DNA from: a bacterium
GTDB lineage: Bacteria; Gemmatimonadota; Glassbacteria; GWA2-58-10
DNA length: 64,000 nt
Assembly (NCBI GenBank): GCA_021372515.1
Contig: JAJFUG010000039.1
Location: 6,871-70,870 of the forward strand
Direction: 5' to 3'
Shown here: in pieces, positions 62,572 through 64,000 of the stretch
Numbering within the stretch: position 1 is the stretch's first letter
Layout: every line of letters starts with the position of its first letter
Program-made: the position numbers and the translations under genes
Notes under the pieces: generated by a model
What the model was told of the DNA's origin: nothing
Databases searched by the model: none
The model's input: only the letters and a program-made list of their open reading frames with translations

Positions 62572-62832
62572 TCATTTAAGATTGAATTTCTGCCTTGCTT
62601 CAAACACAATGTTTTTCAAACGACTCATACAATCTGAAGCATTATAATCTCCAACTCGAATATAATCAGATAAAGTCCAATTACATCCCTCGGACTCCAG
62701 TTTGAGTTTCTGTATTCCTACTTTCGGATAGTTCTCTCCATCATTTAATTCTCTTTTCAATATTTCCGCCAACCTGTTGTTTATCCATTCTCCGAGTTCT
62801 TCAGGTGAAACAAGCTCCCTATCTGCTTTCAT
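62572..62832 (-). CDS. Low-GC hypothetical protein
   Basis: Start 62832 follows a near-perfect ribosome site (AAAGGAGGAGAG). The 86-residue product opens MKADRELVSPEELGEWINNR and contains the segment LKLESEGCNWTLSDYIRVGD. It has no signal peptide, membrane helix or recognised motif and looks like a small soluble helical/beta protein. Its AT-rich codon use differs sharply from its neighbours and it lies between two copies of the palindromic repeat, which suggests recent acquisition. A longer frame from 62877 is less likely because it lacks this ribosome site. Confidence 0.72.
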   Translation of the reverse strand: MKADRELVSPEELGEWINNRLAEILKRELNDGENYPKVGIQKLKLESEGCNWTLSDYIRVGDYNASDCMSRLKNIVFEARQKFNLK

Positions 62833-62936
62833 TCTCTCCTCCTTTTGTAGAAGGTTCGAATATCTGGTGATAAACATCTACCACCAGGGAAAAAACTACT
62901 CCGCTGATCGTTGTAATGAGACAATGGCGTTTTGAT

Positions 62937-63009
62937 GTAGGGGCACGGCATGCCGTGCCCCTTTCGTTACACACCCCGTCGGCTGCGCCGCCACCCCTCT
63001 CAAGAGGGG
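62937..63009. repeat. Two adjacent palindromic repeats
   Basis: The first (62937-62961) is a second GTAGGGGCACGGC palindrome with a diverged right end. The second (62994-63009) reads CCCCTCT-CA-AGAGGGG, a different dispersed palindrome. Together they lie between the low-GC gene and coaE, whose 3' end is at 63036. Confidence 0.75.
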
Positions 63010-63035
63010 AATGAAAAACGCGGCACACTGCGCCC

Positions 63036-63644
63036 CTATTCCTTTTCACCCCCAACCAATTTCTTATACACCTCCAGCGCCCTTCGCTGCAAGGTTTTCC
63101 GGTCGCAGTCGTTTTCGATCACATAGTCCGCCCGACGGCGCAACTCCCCCGGCGCGAGCTGGGCCGCAATCACCCGCTCGAACGTGGCCTCGTCCATTTT
63201 CCCCTTGGCCAGCACCCGCGCGCGGCGTGTCTCCAGGGGCGAGTCCACCAGCACCACGCAGTCCAGCTTTTTATCCAGGCCGAACTCGTAGATCAGGGCG
63301 GCATCCACCACGGCCACTTCCACGCCCGCAGCCTCGGCCTCGGCCAAAATCTGGTCCACCCGGCGCAGTATTTCCGGGTGCACGATGGAGTTGAGCGCGG
63401 CCAAAGCCTCCGGGTCGGTAAAGGCGATCCGGGCCATGCGTCCGCGGTCCAGGCTGCCGTTCGGCTGAAGAGTGCGCGGCCCGAAGCGTTCCACCAGGGC
63501 CGCCAGGGCCGGTGTGCCCGGCTCCACCGCGGCCCGTCCCAAGCCATCCGCATCCAGCACCAGCGCGCCGCGCTGGTCGCGCCAGATCGCGGCCACTGTG
63601 CTTTTTCCAGCCCCGGCGTTGCCGGTCAGCCCCACTTTGAGCAT
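63036..63644 (-). CDS. coaE: Dephospho-CoA kinase
   Basis: The 202-residue form starts at the ATG at 63644, giving MLKVGLTGNAGAGKSTVAAI, the normal opening; ATG 63653 and GTG 63659 are in-frame alternatives. The P-loop is GNAGAGKS; later landmarks are DADGLGRAAVEPG, HPEILRRV, and VVDAALIYEFGLDKKLD. It phosphorylates dephospho-CoA to finish coenzyme A synthesis. It begins just after, or overlaps, the polA stop, so the two genes are coupled. Confidence 0.95.
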   Translation of the reverse strand: MLKVGLTGNAGAGKSTVAAIWRDQRGALVLDADGLGRAAVEPGTPALAALVERFGPRTLQPNGSLDRGRMARIAFTDPEALAALNSIVHPEILRRVDQILAEAEAAGVEVAVVDAALIYEFGLDKKLDCVVLVDSPLETRRARVLAKGKMDEATFERVIAAQLAPGELRRRADYVIENDCDRKTLQRRALEVYKKLVGGEKE

Positions 63645-63655
63645 CACGCCCATCC

Positions 63656-64000
63656 TCACTTGGCCTCGAGCCAGTTGCGCCCGACAGCCAGGTCCACCCG
63701 CACCGGGACATCCAGCTTGACTGCGTTTTCCATCAGGCGACGCACGGTCTTCCCGACTTCCTCAGCCTGCGCCTCGGGCACGTCGAACACCAATTCATCG
63801 TGCACCTGCAGGATCATGTGCGCCTCGGGGAAACGCGCGGCCAGCTCGCGGTCCACCTGGAGCATGGCCACCTTGATCAGGTCGGCGGCCGAGCCCTGGA
63901 TCGGGGTGTTGAGCGCCATGCGCTCGGCGTTCTCGCGCACCACGCGGTTGACGCTGGTGATCTCGGGCAGGTTGCGCCGCCGCCCCAGGATCGTTTCGAC
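63656..64000 (-). CDS. polA: DNA polymerase I, C-terminal fragment (5' part outside window)
   Basis: The frame is open to the window edge on the - strand, so only the last 114 residues are seen. They contain LGRRRNLPEI, NTPIQGSAADLIKVAM and the family A motif C, QVHDELVFDVP, whose Asp-Glu binds catalytic metal, ending GRNWLEAK. This is the palm/fingers end of a family A polymerase used in repair and lagging-strand processing. coaE follows immediately, a frequent pairing. Confidence 0.97.
   Translation of the reverse strand, partial: VETILGRRRNLPEITSVNRVVRENAERMALNTPIQGSAADLIKVAMLQVDRELAARFPEAHMILQVHDELVFDVPEAQAEEVGKTVRRLMENAVKLDVPVRVDLAVGRNWLEAK

Overview
The window is 64 kb of GC-rich (about 60-65 % by eye), densely coded DNA from a Gram-negative-type bacterium. 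It carries outer-membrane beta-barrels, lipoprotein signals, a Rieske/cytochrome b complex, multihaem c-type cytochromes, YidC with a large periplasmic domain, dockerin-like calcium modules, and a C-terminal FlgD/type-IX-sorting-like domain. This mix suggests an uncultivated member of the Fibrobacterota-Chlorobiota-Bacteroidota (FCB) group, possibly Glassbacteria- or Gemmatimonadota-like. That placement is inference; no rRNA gene is present. There are no CRISPR arrays, intact insertion sequences or prophages.

Region 1 (1-13.6 kb) is dominated by signalling and electron transfer. A sensor kinase (truncated by the window edge) and an NtrC-type activator are followed by two near-identical palindromes and a -24/-12 promoter. 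That promoter reads into two secreted proteins with thrombospondin-3-like calcium repeats and an outer-membrane barrel. A sigma-70-type promoter then precedes a second barrel, an 11-haem cytochrome and a 14-haem lipoprotein built from seven di-haem repeats. A second operon encodes a Rieske protein, cytochrome b and a membrane-anchored 9-haem cytochrome. Together these could carry electrons from menaquinol to the outer surface. A TetR-ferredoxin-DUF4405 operon faces them.

Region 2 (13.7-30 kb) holds a secreted 9-haem cytochrome with dockerin-like and sorting domains, an ArsR regulator, a CE7-type esterase, an FGGY kinase, a formamidase-family protein and a 1111-residue DUF5107/TPR protein. It also has an O6-alkylguanine repair protein, two convergent CI-repressor-like proteins next to an AT-rich island, and a second redox operon (mono-haem lipoprotein, DUF5777-like barrel, Rieske protein, DUF2231 membrane protein). 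Immediately after it, on the opposite strand, lies a candidate small RNA with a near-perfect sigma-54 promoter and its own terminator.

Region 3 (30-42.9 kb) is mostly housekeeping: tRNA-Ser, an acyl-carrier-like protein with a Gfo/Idh/MocA oxidoreductase, sucCD, ndk, thiL, an HU protein, gltX, a large dockerin/SH3 protein, tRNA-Gln, glnS and an orphan ABC ATPase.

Region 4 (43-54.7 kb) is accessory: an orphan kinase with a Cys-containing PAS domain, a 37-residue Lys/Gln-rich protein, SGNH and nitrilase-type hydrolases, a diguanylate cyclase, two further HU-like proteins around a D-2-hydroxyacid dehydrogenase, a GH18 enzyme, a roughly 400-bp element with terminal inverted repeats, and a GNAT acetyltransferase.

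Region 5 (54.8-64 kb) carries rpmH-rnpA-yidD-yidC, divergent argS with a PfkB kinase, purM, coaE and the 3' end of polA. Palindromic GGGGCACGG-type repeats are scattered through the intergenic DNA, and some sit exactly where an intrinsic terminator is expected.
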